NCBI GenBank assembly: GCA_027605045.1
Contig: JAQFWX010000006.1
Location: forward strand, 248,001 to 312,000
DNA length: 64,000 nt
Source: Phallus indusiatus
Taxonomy: Eukaryota > Basidiomycota > Agaricomycetes > Phallales > Phallaceae
Direction of reading: 5' to 3'
The notes below the pieces were generated by a model that was not told the origin of the DNA, did not search any database, and worked only from the letters and a program-made list of their open reading frames with translations. Position 1 is the stretch's first letter; every line of letters begins with the position of its first letter. The position numbers and the translations under genes were made by a program. Positions 39,777 to 53,800 of this stretch are shown one piece after another.

Positions 39777-42700
39777 ATGTACGTCAACACCTCCTCATCT
39801 TAGAACTTTTCTATTCATTCTGTGCTATCAGGTCCTCTCTTGTAATTGCCTCGGGAGATATACAAGGAGCTAGTCTTCATACTCGAATACCGTGGTACAC
39901 TTATCTCTATACGGTTCCATTCCTCGCGCTGTATCCAGTATTCGCCTATGCTTACTATGTTCGATATGACGATTGGATCAAAAGCGAAGAATGGACTTTT
40001 CTGGGCTGTGTAGCTCTAGGACTTGGTCATGCCTTGAGTTTTCTTGTTACCCGGTGGAGTACCGGTGCCAAAGCCTGGATACAAACTCGCAAGGTCAGCG
40101 TGACGTGCGTCTTCTTGGAGCTCTGTAATAATATGAAAATATCTTCCAGGCCAATTCCTTAGAATCAGCGGATTGTGTTCGTATTACTCCCAGACAACAC
40201 CGCGGACGAGGGGAGATTGTCTCGCTAATAAAAAAAGATGTACGTGAAATGCTTACAACTAGGGTGTCTGACTCTTACAATTCCAAAGCCAAAAGACGTC
40301 AGTACCTACCGTTTCAAGTATCAGGAGGATACCTACGTCTGTGATACCAGTACTACACCACCCTCGTTTCGTCTCCTCCCTTATCCGTCGAATTCCAAAC
40401 CGGAGTTAAGCAGTTACTCAAACCCATCAAAGTGCGGGATTTCATCCGATAGTTTGGATCAGCTCAAGGTTCTGTACGGCAAAAACGAGTTCCACATACC
40501 TATTCCATCTTTTACCGCACTTTTCGCCGAACACGCCACTGCACCTTTCTTCGTCTTTCAGGTGTTTTGCGTTGCGTTGTGGTGCTTGGATGAGTATTGG
40601 TACTTCAGCTTGTTTACGCTTTTCATGTTGGTTGTCTTCGAGTGTACCGTGGTTTTCCAGGCACGTTCAACACTTTGTGAGAATGAACTTGCCAGCTTAT
40701 GCTCATGTTTTAGCGAGTGCGCACACTGGCCGAGTTTCGCACAATGAGTATAGCGCCGTATGCGGTTCAATGCAGACGTGATGGTAAATGGACAACTGTC
40801 CAGTCCGACGAGCTTTTGCCTGGAGATGTAGTTTCTGTCGGTGCGTCCAAATCGATATACATGTCACTAACTATTGACTGACTATTGTTCTCAGTTCGCC
40901 CAGCCACAGAAACTTCTATCCCGGCCGATCTTCTTATTCTCAAAGGAACATGTATCGTCAACGAAGCCATGTTGAGCGGCGAATCAACTCCCCTTTTAAA
41001 AGAATCCATCGAACTACGTGAACCGAGCGAAAAGCTTGACATTGAAGGATCTACTAAGAATTCGATTCTCTTTGGTGGAACAAAAGTTTTACAGGCTAGC
41101 AGTGGAGGTACATAATCTCTTCCTGTCATTCATATACTTTTATGCTAACTGTCTCCTCCAGGAGATACACCTGATAACGGCGCACTGGCGTTGGTCCTTA
41201 GAACTGGATTTGGTACTACCCAAGGTCAACTTGTCCGGACTATGATATTCTCTACCGAAAGAGTTTCAGCCAACAATTTCGAGAGCTTTATGTTCATTGG
41301 TTTCCTTCTTATCTTTGCCATTGCCGCTAGTTGGTATGTCTGGACAAAGGGTGGGTTTTTTGAGCTTATAGCCTAAGACGTTCGTTATCTCTATTTTTTT
41401 TTCGAAGGAATGGAACGGGGTCTCAAGAAAGGAAAGCTGTTACTGGACTGCGTACTTATCATTACTAGTGTCGTACCTCCCGAACTGCCCATGGAACTAT
41501 CACTTGCTGTGAACGCGAGTTTAGTTGCATTGTCTAAGCTAGGTAAGATGTACATCGTTCTCATTATTCTGTACTCTTATTCAAACATTATAAAGCCATA
41601 TTCTGCACCGAGCCGTTTCGCATTCCGTTTGCCGGTCGTGTTGACGTATGTTGCTTCGACAAAACAGGAACCATCACTGCAGAATCCCTGGTCTTGGAGG
41701 GTGTCACTGGTGTAGAGTGGGTTCATCATGATAGCCTAAATATTGTGCCTATGTTAATGTTTAAACACACTTAGTCCCCAAAACCGCACTCGCCTTCTCA
41801 ATGTGAAGGAAACGTCCCGGGAAACTATTCTTTGCCTTGCAGCAGCGCATGCGCTTGTTTTATTAGATGACGGAACGGTCGTTGGTGATCCCATGGAAAA
41901 GACAACTCTCGAGGCTTTGGAATGGAGTTTATTAAAAGGCAAGTTCAAAAATCATAATTCTATTTTGAATACTCGTTTTCTCATACACGCACGCTATGGT
42001 AGGCGATATTATCTCGCCATCTTCAGGCCCTGCCAATCGCATCCAGCTTCATATCCGTCGTCGATTCCAGTTTTCTTCTGCTCTCAAGCGAATGTCTACA
42101 GTCTCAACTTTACCAGGTGGCGCCGTCATCGCAGCGACCAAAGGTGCTCCTGAGACTATCAAAACTATGTTATCTCAAGTTCCTGAGGGATATGATGAGA
42201 CCTACAAATGGTTCACTAAGAGAGGAAGTCGCGTTCTGGCATTAGGAATTAAGATTATGGAACCGATGGGTACAGAGAAGGTATTAAGAATATCATCCTT
42301 ATATATGAACGTTTGATATTAATATCTCTCTTCAAAGATAAATAAGCTTCCTAGAGATGTCGTCGAATCCAACTTGGGTTTCGCCGGATTTTTGGTTTTC
42401 CATTGTCCCCTGAAGAAGGACGCGGTAGATACGCTCAAAATGCTTGCAGATTCATCACACAGGGTATGTTAACCGCTAAATCACCCCACGTAGTGACGTT
42501 GACTTCTACTGCAGTGTATAATGATTACCGGCGATAATCCGCTTACAGCTGTACATGTTGCTAGGGACGTCGAGATCGTAGATCGTGAATGTCTCATTTT
42601 AGACTTGAAAGAGAACGCCACGAGCGAAACGGGTAAGGAGTTTGCCCCGTGCTATAATGCTTTACCTGAATCACCTTTCGTATCAGATCTGGTATGGCGG

Positions 42701-44456
42701 AATGTGGATGAGACTGTGATCATCCCCGTTGATCCTTTAAAACCACTAGATAAGCAACTGTTCAAAGATTACGATATTTGCATTACGGGAGCCGCTATGA
42801 AACAATATCAATCACAACCATCATTCAAAGATCTCGTTGAAAACACTTGGGTTTATGCCCGTGTGTCGCCTGTCCAAAAGGAACTTATCCTCACTGCATT
42901 GAAATCGCTTGGCTATGTCACGCTGATGGCTGGTGATGGAACGAACGATGTCGGTGCTCTCAAACAAGCTGATATTGGTGTGGCGCTATTGGATGGTACT
43001 CCAGAAGACTTACAAAAGATCGCGGAACACCAGAAAAACGAGCGGATTAAAAAAGTATATGAAAGCCAGCTGAAAATTTCGGCTCGGTTTGGACAGCCTC
43101 CGCCTCCGGTGCCCAAGGCTATTGAGCATTTGTATCCCGGTGCTGTTGAAGCCCAGAAAAAGGCAGCTGATGATCTTAAAGTTGCCAGACAAAAGAACCC
43201 GATGGAGAAGGTGAGATCCTGGTTCTGGTACATAATACCCCCAATGGCTCATGTTCCGACCAGTTTGATCTTGCGAGCATCACTGATAAAATGGCCGAAT
43301 TGGGTGAAGACGACGAGCCTCCGCAAATCAAACTCGGGGACGCCTCTTGTGCCGCGCCGTTTACTTCTAAACTCTCTAATGTCTCAGCCAGTACGTATCG
43401 ACGGCTCTTCTAACGTATGCTCGTATTAATTGGTTGTATAGTCACGAGTATCATCCGTCAAGGGCGCTGTACATTAGTCGCAACGATTCAAATGTACAAA
43501 ATCCTTGCGCTGAATTGTTTAATTACGGCCTACAGTCGCAGTGTACAATATCTAGATGGCATCAAGTACGGCGATTATCAAATGACCATATCTGGCATGT
43601 TAATCTCTGTTTGCTTCCTCTGCATTTCTCGCGCCAGAGTATGTATTTGTGTCATAATATTGGTTCAAGCTGACGTTCCTCTCTCAAACGCAGCCGGTGG
43701 AAAGGCTTTCTCGTGAACGGCCTCTTGGCAACATCTTCAACCTCTACGTCTTCTTGTCTATAATAATACAATTCGCCATCCACATCGTGGCTATGCTGTA
43801 CATCACATCCTTGTCGCACTCTATTGAGCCGTATGTGTCTTCCATTCATGCTGATGGCGGTATTTCTGATTGACCTTGTCAGCCCGAGTGAAATCATCGA
43901 TTTGGAAGCCAAGTTTGAGCCCAATTTGCTCAATACGGCCATTTATCTATTAGACCTGTCTCAGCAAGTATCCACAGTCGCCATCAATTTCCAGGTGTGT
44001 CTAGACTTCTAGACTCTTAATAATGTTCTCACATGGAGCAGGGTCGACCATTCCGCGAAGGAATTCGGGAGAATCCCGCATTGTACTATGGTTTGCTTGG
44101 CGCAGCTGCTGTAGCATATGGAGGTGCTGTTGATTTCATGCCTGAATTGAATCGATGGTTACAAATTGTTGAGATGTCTTCTGGGGTAATGAGACATTTT
44201 CTGCTTCAGTTCTGTTTGACATGCTAATTGAATTACTCAGTTCCGCTTACGTCTCGTTTTGACAATGGCGCTTGACTTCATAGGGTGTTATTTCATTGAA
44301 GTAATCTGCAAACGGCTGTTTGCTGACTTAGATCCAAAACCGCTTGTTACCCGTGGTCGTGAGCGGAGGGAACAACGGCGAGCTAAAGAAGAGGAATTGC
44401 GACTGGCTCAGATAGCAGAAGCGGAGGCCGCTGCTATTGAAAAGAAGTCAAATTAG
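39777..44456 (+). CDS. SPF1: P5A-type ATPase of the endoplasmic reticulum (Spf1)
   Basis: P-type ATPase that, in yeast and humans (ATP13A1), extracts mis-targeted transmembrane helices from the ER membrane. The start codon is split: AT (39777-39778), a 53-nt intron (39779-39831), then G at 39832. Translation without splicing stops after eight codons. Later landmarks are the actuator loop M-L-S-G-E-S-T-P (about 40968-40991), the P5A membrane signature [15 protein letters not shown] (about 41472-41516), the phosphorylation site D-K-T-G-T (41658-41672), nucleotide-domain K-G-A-P-E-T and the hinge [12 protein letters not shown] (about 42925-42961). Several membrane exons and a charged coiled tail ([13 protein letters not shown]) complete it, with stop at 44454-44456. 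About 1,150-1,200 residues in many exons. One intron (40661-40713) appears to use a GC donor. Confidence 0.95.
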
Positions 44457-44733
44457 CGATCCGCATTTGATTATAATCTGCGTAATATATTTATACAAAT
44501 TAGATGCTGCCATTTGAATCTACAGTATCACTTAGTAGTAGTATTAGCCGGAAAGAATTCGGATATGGGAATGAATAAGCTTATTAGTGACAGCTGTAGG
44601 CGAACGCTCGAAGGTGAATAGACGATGATCTACTAGGTTCGAAACAGAAGCTGTTTGCCTTGTCCGATGATACCTACTTCGACTGTGGGAAGTCATAGTG
44701 ACTACTAGGTCAACTGAAACTTCATTCGTAACT

Positions 44734-44817
44734 GTGCCCATCGATTAGTGGTTAAATCACCTCGTTGTGGCTAATTGGAAGTCCGAGGAGCCCCGCGTTC
44801 GACTCGCGGTGGGCACA
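44734..44817 (+). tRNA. tRNA-His(GTG) with 12-nt intron, copy 1
   Basis: Acceptor stem GTGCCCA pairs with TGGGCAC. The D-arm is GATT-AGTGGTTA-AATC and the T-arm CCGCG-TTCGACT-CGCGG. The anticodon stem CCTCG/CGAGG encloses the loop TTGTGG...C with anticodon GTG at 44767-44769. A 12-nt intron (44771-44782) sits at the canonical place after position 37. The mature body is 72 nt, without the G added at -1 after transcription in tRNA-His. The discriminator is A at 44817. The D-arm and T-arm sequences carry the internal A and B boxes. Confidence 0.93.
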
Positions 44818-44818
44818 C

Positions 44819-44826
44819 TTTTTTTT
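44819..44826 (+). terminator. Pol III T-run terminator, tRNA-His copy 1
   Basis: Eight consecutive T residues begin two bases after the discriminator of the tRNA, the usual RNA polymerase III stop. Confidence 0.85.
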
Positions 44827-47800
44827 CTCCTTCGTCAGTCAATTTATTATTACATAATCGCTTATTAGTTTACATTGTCTGCTCTTCAAGTAATAACTTG
44901 AAACTTACTTATTCTGCCTTCCGTCGAGCTCCCTCAAAATTGCTTAGACTATTTCACGTTTGCGCATATTGATCTAAGTTCATTAGGGTTCTGATTCAAC
45001 GTTAATTCGCATGCGCTGGTGAGGGAATGATCAGAGGATGGACTATCTTGGCCGCCCCAAAGCTCGATAGAGGCAAAACTCTTTTGCAGTCTGACACATT
45101 GTTATCATCGGTTAAAGCAATAGCCACCTATAAAAATTAGTCCTTTGGCCGACCGGTTCTTTGTTACGGTTCACGAGTTTATCGGAGGTTGTCAAACGTG
45201 CTTCCCTGACCTTATCGCTGACTCGAGTTTGGCGTTCGTCCAAGTAGCTAAAACCCAAATTAGAAGTGTCATCCTAACTTCGATTTTATACCTTGGCGCA
45301 CTCTCAAGCTCGCTTGAAACAAGAGGTAGGTCAAACACTATCACACCGGTTATCCCTTCAATAGTTTTTCAATTTAAAATAAGTGTCTGCATACTTTTGC
45401 AAGCTTATCCCGAGTCAATGGTATCGGTCAGGGTAATGTCCTTATCTGAATTTGGTTAAATCATATCAATGCTTTGGTGTTTGACTTATGTATTCATTTT
45501 TTTGCGGAGTCTACAACCCTTCAACCTGAAACCGGACTATTTTAATCCAAGTATACTTTCCCATCCAATCCTTGTCCCTCTCTTTGACTCGCTCTTCATG
45601 TTCTCAATCAAATCTCGTTGATATACTGCCATTCGCTTCGCACATATCAACAGCTTTCCCTCTTGGACTTAACTGGCTGATAATCGTGCTAGGAAAATCC
45701 TTCTCCCGTGTTCACATTCACTTGACTAATCTCGGGAGGGCACAGTTACACATCTCCAAGTGGCAGATCTTAATCCCTTGCGTTATCCTTATCGAAGACC
45801 GTGCTGAAAGGTATCAAAATACATGCAACGATCCGGAGTCCTCCATTACCACAGGCTAAGTACAAATTCCAAGTGAGCATGATTGCCGGAATTTTCAGGC
45901 ACTGGTTTAAAACACTGTCCCACCGTTTTTATCGCGCACTCTCTTTGTCCACCTCGTGGATATCTAACCGGTCTTTCCGGGCCCGTGCAAATTTGTGCCT
46001 TGTACGATTCGGGATGATTCGAACCAGGAGACGCGGATTTTACGCACGTGAATTTGTGCTTCCATCACCGCAATGTCAATGTCAACATTGGTATATCAGG
46101 ATTATAGGCTTGCAATAGGTAAACGGAATGTGTTTGTTGGACCCAGTGCTCCCGTTCTCCCCGATTGAACTACTGGATTTATCCAATTAATGGGAAGACT
46201 GTAGATGAATGCTTCAATTGGACACACCTCTCAAGCGATTTTCGTCGTTGTGCTTGGGACACTCACGTTTGGTTTCTTATCAGCCACGGATGTCATTCAG
46301 GCTATGTCGAGATAAGTAGTGTGGTTATGAGTCACGACATATTACATCTTCAGCATAATCCATGACTTCATTCATTTTATGATTTTACTTCTTGACTTCA
46401 CAAAATTAGGTTTGAACGGCCAGTTATCAACTGAAAACATGCGCTTCATATCATGAAATGGTCACAATCTATTCGGGTTCAAATGTCTTAATTATTTTGG
46501 CAATGTCCATTAATAGCAGTGGGTTACTATCCTATGTGATCCTTTTGTCACTCTGGCGTGAAGTGCAATAGGCTAATGGAAGATCATCGCGAAAACCATA
46601 TCATTTAGAAGAAACTGAGTTGCGCTGATCTTGGTTTGAATCTCAGTGGATTCGTTGGGTGTCAGTGCAAAAGATAAGTTACCATCACAAGGAGTAACTG
46701 CCACTTTCTGCAACGAGGGCCATCGAAGAAATCTACGCGAATCATTCTTTTTTTTTCGAACTTCTACTAGTGGGTAACTCTTCCTTCATTGGTAAATATT
46801 TTATTGAGTCATTTGATCTTAGTCACATTTTCTGTCCGGGCCTATCCGAGCCTAAAGATAGACACTGCTTTCCAATAATACCAGCTTACGCCTTTATGCA
46901 TGATCGCTGTATGCTTCTCCCCCTGAAAATTGTTCGTGGAATGCCACATTCCGCCTGAGGCTTTAACAACGCAATATATAAAACACGGGCGAATGTACGT
47001 CGACGCGAGCAAATCTGAAGCCAGATTGTGCGCATGGAACTGGTGACCAAACCAATCACGATCCAGCCGAGCTTCGAAATTTCACGGGCACATCCAGGAT
47101 CCCAGCATGCCTGTGCTAACTCCTTAATTAAACAGTGATATTCATCTTCTGCACCAGAACTCCTTCGAAAAGTCACGCCTTTATGAACACAGTTTTAGCT
47201 AAGTGCCGTTACAGGATTAATCAGAACCCGCAGTGTCACGAGACGATATAGAGGCGAGTGCAGTAACATAAACATCAATAGATGGCTGTCAGATCGTAGC
47301 GACATCCATTGGCGACCAGCCAGAAATTCGGTGACGTTATGTTGGTTCAACTAAGATGGTGAGTTACATAGCAGTGCAACCGAACATCAGTCCCAGCTTG
47401 GTAATTTTAAAGACCCTGGATCAAACTCAACTTCGGTATCAACCGCATGCATTATAATACCGCCATATGTAGCAGGCTCGGCGGCCGTTATTGCAATCTT
47501 CTCAAATCACTTTATATTAGATATGAGAAGTACCTAAATAACGTTTAATGGCATAGGTATTTATTGTTAAGCGAGGACATTAATGACTTGTTGTGGCGTT
47601 AACCCGGTCGGTGAGCATACAATGCTCCTTGCGTTTTAACTAATGCTCATGACTTGCTTTCGCATCATATCTAACCACTCCCTCCAGTGAGCTAGGGCCA
47701 ACTTTTTAAAAGGAACAGCTTGTGGGGAGTTTTTTTTTTTTTTCAAACCAGTAAGTTCGCGAAGACTTGAGATCACAAGGTCTGCGCGCGCGTGTGCAAG

Positions 47801-50002
47801 TTTCTAGGGAATCTCCAGAACTATGTACATTTGCATTTATCGTGTGAGTGCGAGCTGACAGTATCATTTATGTACAACTCCCATTCTCTCACACGCGATT
47901 CTCACTGTATCATCGGCTTCTTAGGTGACGAACAAATGTCTGTGAAATGAAAAATGATAGATGAAATATGAAAGCGCGGTTTCTCGGGGGCATGTGCTGT
48001 GCATTATCGTACGTACAAATATAAGTATGTAAGCCTGAGTGCCAAGTCCCCATGCTGTTTATGAAAAATGCTGAAGTGGTAAACAACAGCAGTTCAACAT
48101 GACGTTTCCATTGTGAAGTATGATCAAATTGTGCAAAAGGAAAGGGAAACCTCGCTATTTACCGAGCTAGCACACACATATATATATATGCACTAGTGTC
48201 ACAAGCATATTAGGAAGCGTTCCAACTTTGATCAGTGGACCTCCGAGTCACACCCTGAATCAAGATTCAACACACCCATCCATACAAACATGCATATGGG
48301 TGTTATAAATTGGAAGATCTATGATGGCGATTTTAGTTCAACTCGGAGGCTATGCATGAGCAAGGTTTTTTCCCATCTGGCGCTACCATTTACTGGGAGG
48401 AGCGTCTTTCCCCTATAGATTTTGTTTAATCACGGACGCTGACCGCAGTGTCATTAATCATTTTCTATTTTACCCCGGATGGCCTAACAGTTACTCCCCT
48501 TATCATCAATGACTCTGCCTACACACTAATATTGCTATACCATTGGAGATATCATCGATTATGTGGCTGAGTGTTTTTCGTTTTCACGTCTTCTTTTTTG
48601 GCAACCAATGAGAATGGGATTTCCGACTTCGGATGTTCGTACAACGAAGGAAGGTCTGGCATTTGCCAGTGATGCATGATGGGGACCGTGGTTTAAGGTA
48701 CAGGTTCAAGGTCTAATTGGATTAGCAACAAATAGTGTGGGCTGAGCGCTGTCATATAGCGTTGTTTCCTTCCAGTTCCATTACCACCCCCTTTTTTTTG
48801 TTCTTCTCCTTTCAAAACAAGGAAAAGTTTTAAATATTCGTCAGCCGATATGTGCGGGGTATTGTTTTTTTTTCTTTGCGCTGGGCTGATCTGATGCTGA
48901 TGACGCGGGGCTACCCGGACGTTTTATAACAGATACAATAGATACAATAGTTTTTTGAAAAAAAAAATGGAGCCAGTCAACGAAGAGTATCAAGGTACAT
49001 CGCATGTCCGCAGTTGTTGTTTTATACAGTTCACACATGTTGGTCTAGGCAAGGTTCTCATTAGAAGACAATTCAATTCGCTCGTATACACACCTGAGAT
49101 GAATTATTCCGATGCCGTCATAGTTATATGAAAACGGATAGGATGTGTAGTTTCGGCATCGCTTAAAACGACTTTTCATCACTGGCAGAACCCGAATATT
49201 CTCCTATTCCTTGTAAGTATGTAGTCCTCAAGAAAGAAAAGAAGCAAGCACGAGTTTTATGTAATATATATCAGACCGACAAAATTATTTAGACATTGCA
49301 ATGATGTTGGTTCCGAATTTGACGAATCCCGACGACTCGGAGGACGACGGGGTCGTCGGGTAAGCAGCTTTCCTTTTGGAAGAGACGGTGGCTGAATATG
49401 TTATTCATTGCTTTTGCGCGAGGAGACGGACGAAAAGTAAACGATAATTGTAACCGAGAAAGCCTTTGAGACCATTGCCGAAATTGACAAACATGTTCAA
49501 AACGAGGGGCCGATCCGTTCAATCGAATACCGCTCATTGTTGCTTCTGATTGGAGCCAAGAGTATCACAATATCTTATTTAATAAGAATATATGTATTAA
49601 GCAGGGGCAGCGAGGTAAAAATACAGAAATGGTTCAACGTTTACGCTTAATACAAACACTGAAACAAAACAAAACAAAGAGGAAAATATAGCTTGGGAGG
49701 ACGAAGGATATGTCAGATGATATGCAAAAAATGAGTTTTTATTAAAAGGAAGAGAATTGTTACTAGTAACTTAACCATAAATCTGGCTTAAGTATCAAAT
49801 TCAAAAATTTTTGAAATGAATCGCCACCCTAACTATATTTTGTAGTCCCACAAATGTTCACAGGGAGAGAAACAGATATATATGAGTGCATATATCGAGA
49901 GCAAAAGGGCGCCCCGGGGAGACCCGTCGGGTGAAGTCTGGAGGCTGAAGCGGAAACGCGATAGTACGGCTAAAAAGCGCACTAAACGAGTAGATTTTGT
50001 TG
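44827..50002. other. Gene-poor stretch, 5.2 kb
   Basis: No gene I can support. It contains a T12-class homopolymer near 47731-47742 and a short AT microsatellite near 48178-48190. Frames of 60-105 codons at 45145-46118 (+), 46886-47176 (-) and 49289-49537 (-) show no family resemblance and no convincing splice partners. Confidence 0.4.
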
Positions 50003-50847
50003 TTATTCCATTTGGGTTGTAACGACTCCACATCGACTGACGACAACCTTAGCGCTCGGCTTCCGTGATACGTGATCCGACACATAGCTTTGTATGCGGT
50101 AAACAATATCCATTCCCTCTGTGACTTCGCCAAAAACGACGTTCCTCCTATCTAGCCAAGGACAGGGACAAGTTGTTATATAGAACTGAAAAAAAGGGAA
50201 TGAATGGATAAACGGATAAGAGATGTTGGGTTTGAAACAGCGATACCTGTGATGTGTTTGAGTTGGGTCCTCGATTTGCGCTGGCAAGCAAGCCGGGTTT
50301 GTAATGACGGACACGGAAAGTTTCATCTGGAAATAATATGGCATGATTACGTATCCCAATATGAAATGGGACAACGTACCAGGGAATGGTAGGTTCCATA
50401 TACTCCTCCCTCCGGTACCATCGCCATTCTCAAAATCACCCCCTTCAGAACAACAAAATTCAGATGATGATAAGCCCAGGCATATAATAATCACCTTGGA
50501 TCATAAACTGCGGGTAAAAAAGAAACAGAGTCAGCGGACCTTTCATGCCAGCCAAGCCTGAAATCGAGCTATCAAAGGCATGGTGACAGTTACTACTCAC
50601 GTCTGCAACTCGATGAAATATTGAGTTTGCATAGCCAAACCCGTTGACACCAGTGGCCAATTCTCGGAAGTTGCGCGAAGTTCTCGGCGTAATGTCATCG
50701 TATAGTTTGAATACGATCCTACCAGCATACTCCTGGTTGATTTCAATGTCCATCTATCAAAACAAGGGGGTATGTCATCCATGGGGCGTATACGAAGTTG
50801 AAAAGCATACAACATACAAACACATTCGGGGGAAGCAATGCAGCCAT
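50003..50847 (-). CDS. Cyclophilin-type peptidyl-prolyl cis-trans isomerase
   Basis: Cyclophilin A-like prolyl isomerase, probably cytosolic, since no signal peptide is seen. A short first exon ([13 protein letters not shown] at 50847-50845) is spliced to M-D-I-E-I-N-Q. Further exons give R-T-S-R-N-F-R-E-L, the active-site [35 protein letters not shown] and [13 protein letters not shown]. The tryptophan used for cyclosporin binding is kept. The protein is about 165 residues, the usual single-domain length. Relative to human CypA the loop between the active-site Arg and the following F-M is one residue shorter (R-V-A-D-F). Introns are 40-90 nt, all GT...AG. Confidence 0.93.
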
Positions 50848-53800
50848 GATGAGAAAGAGAAGAGACAGTGCAGCGAGAGCGTAAAACGAGACGCATTGGG
50901 AATTGGGTCATGATGACTTTTGTAGTGCACACATAGCTGGATGACATAATCCCAATACGGAGTAAGGAAAGGAAGTTTTTTGACCTTTCGTCCCTCTTCT
51001 TGTTCGCGGTTATTTCCGTCCGCCAAGAATTTTGGTGAATTATTTTCGAATTAAAATTTGCCCGAAAAACTAAATTATTTTTTCCCAATTTTTTTTTGCA
51101 AATTCAGGACGGCTTCTCCCGGTCCCCCTTCGGAGATTACCGAATCCAAATATTAACCCCCGCTGATTTCCGTTGCCCACGCCTATTTTTAGCATTTCCG
51201 TCCTTTTTGATGACGACATGTCGTCCAATTACCCCTCCCAAGATCGCTCTGGTTTCGTTTTTTTCCAATTCTGCACAAATATTAGACAAATTCAGTCCGG
51301 CGCTCGAGGATAAACTGGATTCTCTTCTCTTCTGCATTCAAACTTTTCACGGCAAGTTGTATTTTCCGCAAAATTAAATCTTCTTACATGTTTCTCACTG
51401 ATTTCCAGATACGCTTCTGCCCTTTTTTCTTTATGTTTATGTATGTATTCATTTTGAAGATTCCGGAACAGTTCGTGGCTCCGCTTCTTTGTTTTTGTTT
51501 CTTCTTTTGCAACGTAGCAGTTTTCCCGCATTTGCACGCAGCCTTCTGCACGAAAATTTATTCGACGGTCGCATCACATCTCTTTCTGGTTTCTCAAAGA
51601 GCCACGCTCGAGCCAATCCGCTCAAAATGTCACACTTATTCTCTCGTCGACGGAGAGGCGTCTTGATGCAGCTGTCAAATGTGTTTACGTGACCTTTCAG
51701 CTGCAGGTTCCAGACTTATCGCAGCATAAATCACCAGTGAGTTTTTTCTCAGTAACGAATTGGACATGATTGTATCACTGAGAAAGTTGACCAGCCATTT
51801 ACCCACAACGTTTCTCAACGCGGGCCGCCCATAAAAGTCTCATGAATATGACCGCTACCGCATACCGGACAAACGCTGATTTTTTCTCCCCGCCAGCGTG
51901 ACCTGGTTTAAGGATTGAAACCATGAGTCGCTGGCTTAGTTTATCTAATGTCTCCGTCACGAGGTACGATCAGATTTGGACGTGGTTTACATGTTTATGA
52001 GATTTGCAACTTATCTAACCACAAGGGGAGATGTTCTCATATATGTCAGAATTAGAATGATAATCGCACTTCATGTCGCAGGTCCCGATGACAACAGAAC
52101 AGAATTTGATAAACATGAATTTGTAAATATCGTGCTCAAGTCCAATGACAAGGATTTTGGGATTTTTGGGGAATGGGCGTGAAGAGGTTGTCCAACCAGT
52201 CCCCTGTGCGCACGATCCTACAGCGTTTAAGCTTGAAAGGGTCCTGAGCTTGACATTGTCCATTCGAGTTACATCTTGAAGCTGTCCTGCTCTCAAGACG
52301 TCAATTACACACATAGGTACGAATTTCAGACAAATTATGCGACGTCAAAATGTTAACATGCTTTGCAGTCGACAAATCAGATAAGTGTCCGACTACGACG
52401 TGTAGTAATATTACTGTCGACTTATTATCAACAAAGAATGTCCGAGCGGACTAGGTTATGTTATTGGTTTTACACGACCCGAAAATTGTTCGTATTCATT
52501 TAAAGTCTGATCGGAATAACTCGAACTGTTTGTACGTGTCCTTATACTATACATAAACCACGTAATGTCGATGCTGAGCAGTCGTGTTCAACATTTAGCC
52601 TAATACAATCTCAGGAGTAAGAGCCTAGAATTTTTGTTATCGTGGCGAGAACCTTCTTCTGCATCATGGAAATACATGGGCAAAGTAAGGCGCAGGAAGT
52701 TTGAGAAACGCGCGTATTCGCTTTCGAGCCTGAGGTTGGCGATTAGTCGAACTGATTTCCACGACAAATTTCGCATCGCACTTCTGGAATTCCGGTTCAA
52801 GGATGCAGCACGGGCCAGGAAGGACGCAAGCGAATCGTGTGCCGAGATGGTTATTGTGCGTTCTTGAAGTCATCTCTCCGACGACGGATTCAGCACGAAC
52901 CAGACCTGTCTGAAGTCATACATACTGAATTCTCTTCGGCTTCTGATAAGGTCCCGATCAACAGTCCATTATTAGAATATGGATTGTATTGTACCGAACG
53001 TAGGGTATTCTTTCAAGAATAGACCCCGCTCCATTTTACCACATGTTCTCACTTAAAGCTGACGATCAATGAGCGCATTGACGAACATAACCCTTCCGGG
53101 TAAGTTGCATTTGTGTGTACGCTTCCGTCGCTTGTAAATTATAATATAAATTTAAATTTAGGTGCCTTGTCTAGACCCAGACGCATAAAAGAAAATGTCT
53201 AAAGTGAAAGTAACGAACCGAAGCTTTTCTTGTAACTCGAGCAATTATATATTTACCCTGTGCAAAGCTAGGTGAATAGGTTCTTCCTGATCGTTGAGAA
53301 TCCTTCTGAACTTCTAGTCTGGTTGCAACTGTAATCTTGCCTGTGATTGCAATACATTGTTCTGGTCGTCTCGGGACCATTCGGACGCCAGTGTTTGTGA
53401 TGGTTCCAGCGAGGTCAACACCTTCAAGATCGTCATCAAATTTTTTTAAAATTGTACCATAGCCGTATACGTCTTGATTTTGTTACTTCTCTCTCCACGT
53501 TCACAACCATTCCAGGCGCCGGGAATTTTTTCTTTGAATTTTTCGAAGCATCCACAGTGGCGAATCATGATGATATCAGTTCCCGCCGGTTAAAACGAAA
53601 GGAGAAAAAAGAAGACAGTCGGGCGATAGAGGGCACATCTTTCTTAATTTGGATAATTTTCTTACATCGACGCATGCACTTTAATTATCAACCTTTCCAT
53701 ACGCTGCCGACGTGGTAAAAACCAACACGACGGGTGAGAGAGTTGGACACCGCCTCTGAATCCGAACATAACCGAAATAGTCGTTGATGCAACAGGTTAG

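Noticed and set aside
46625..46665. B-box-like sequence (ggtttgaatctc)
   Set aside because: No D-arm or foldable cloverleaf around it.
51096..51692. Overlapping frames upstream of the cyclophilin gene
   Set aside because: The CT-rich DNA makes long frames by chance; no conserved features on either strand.
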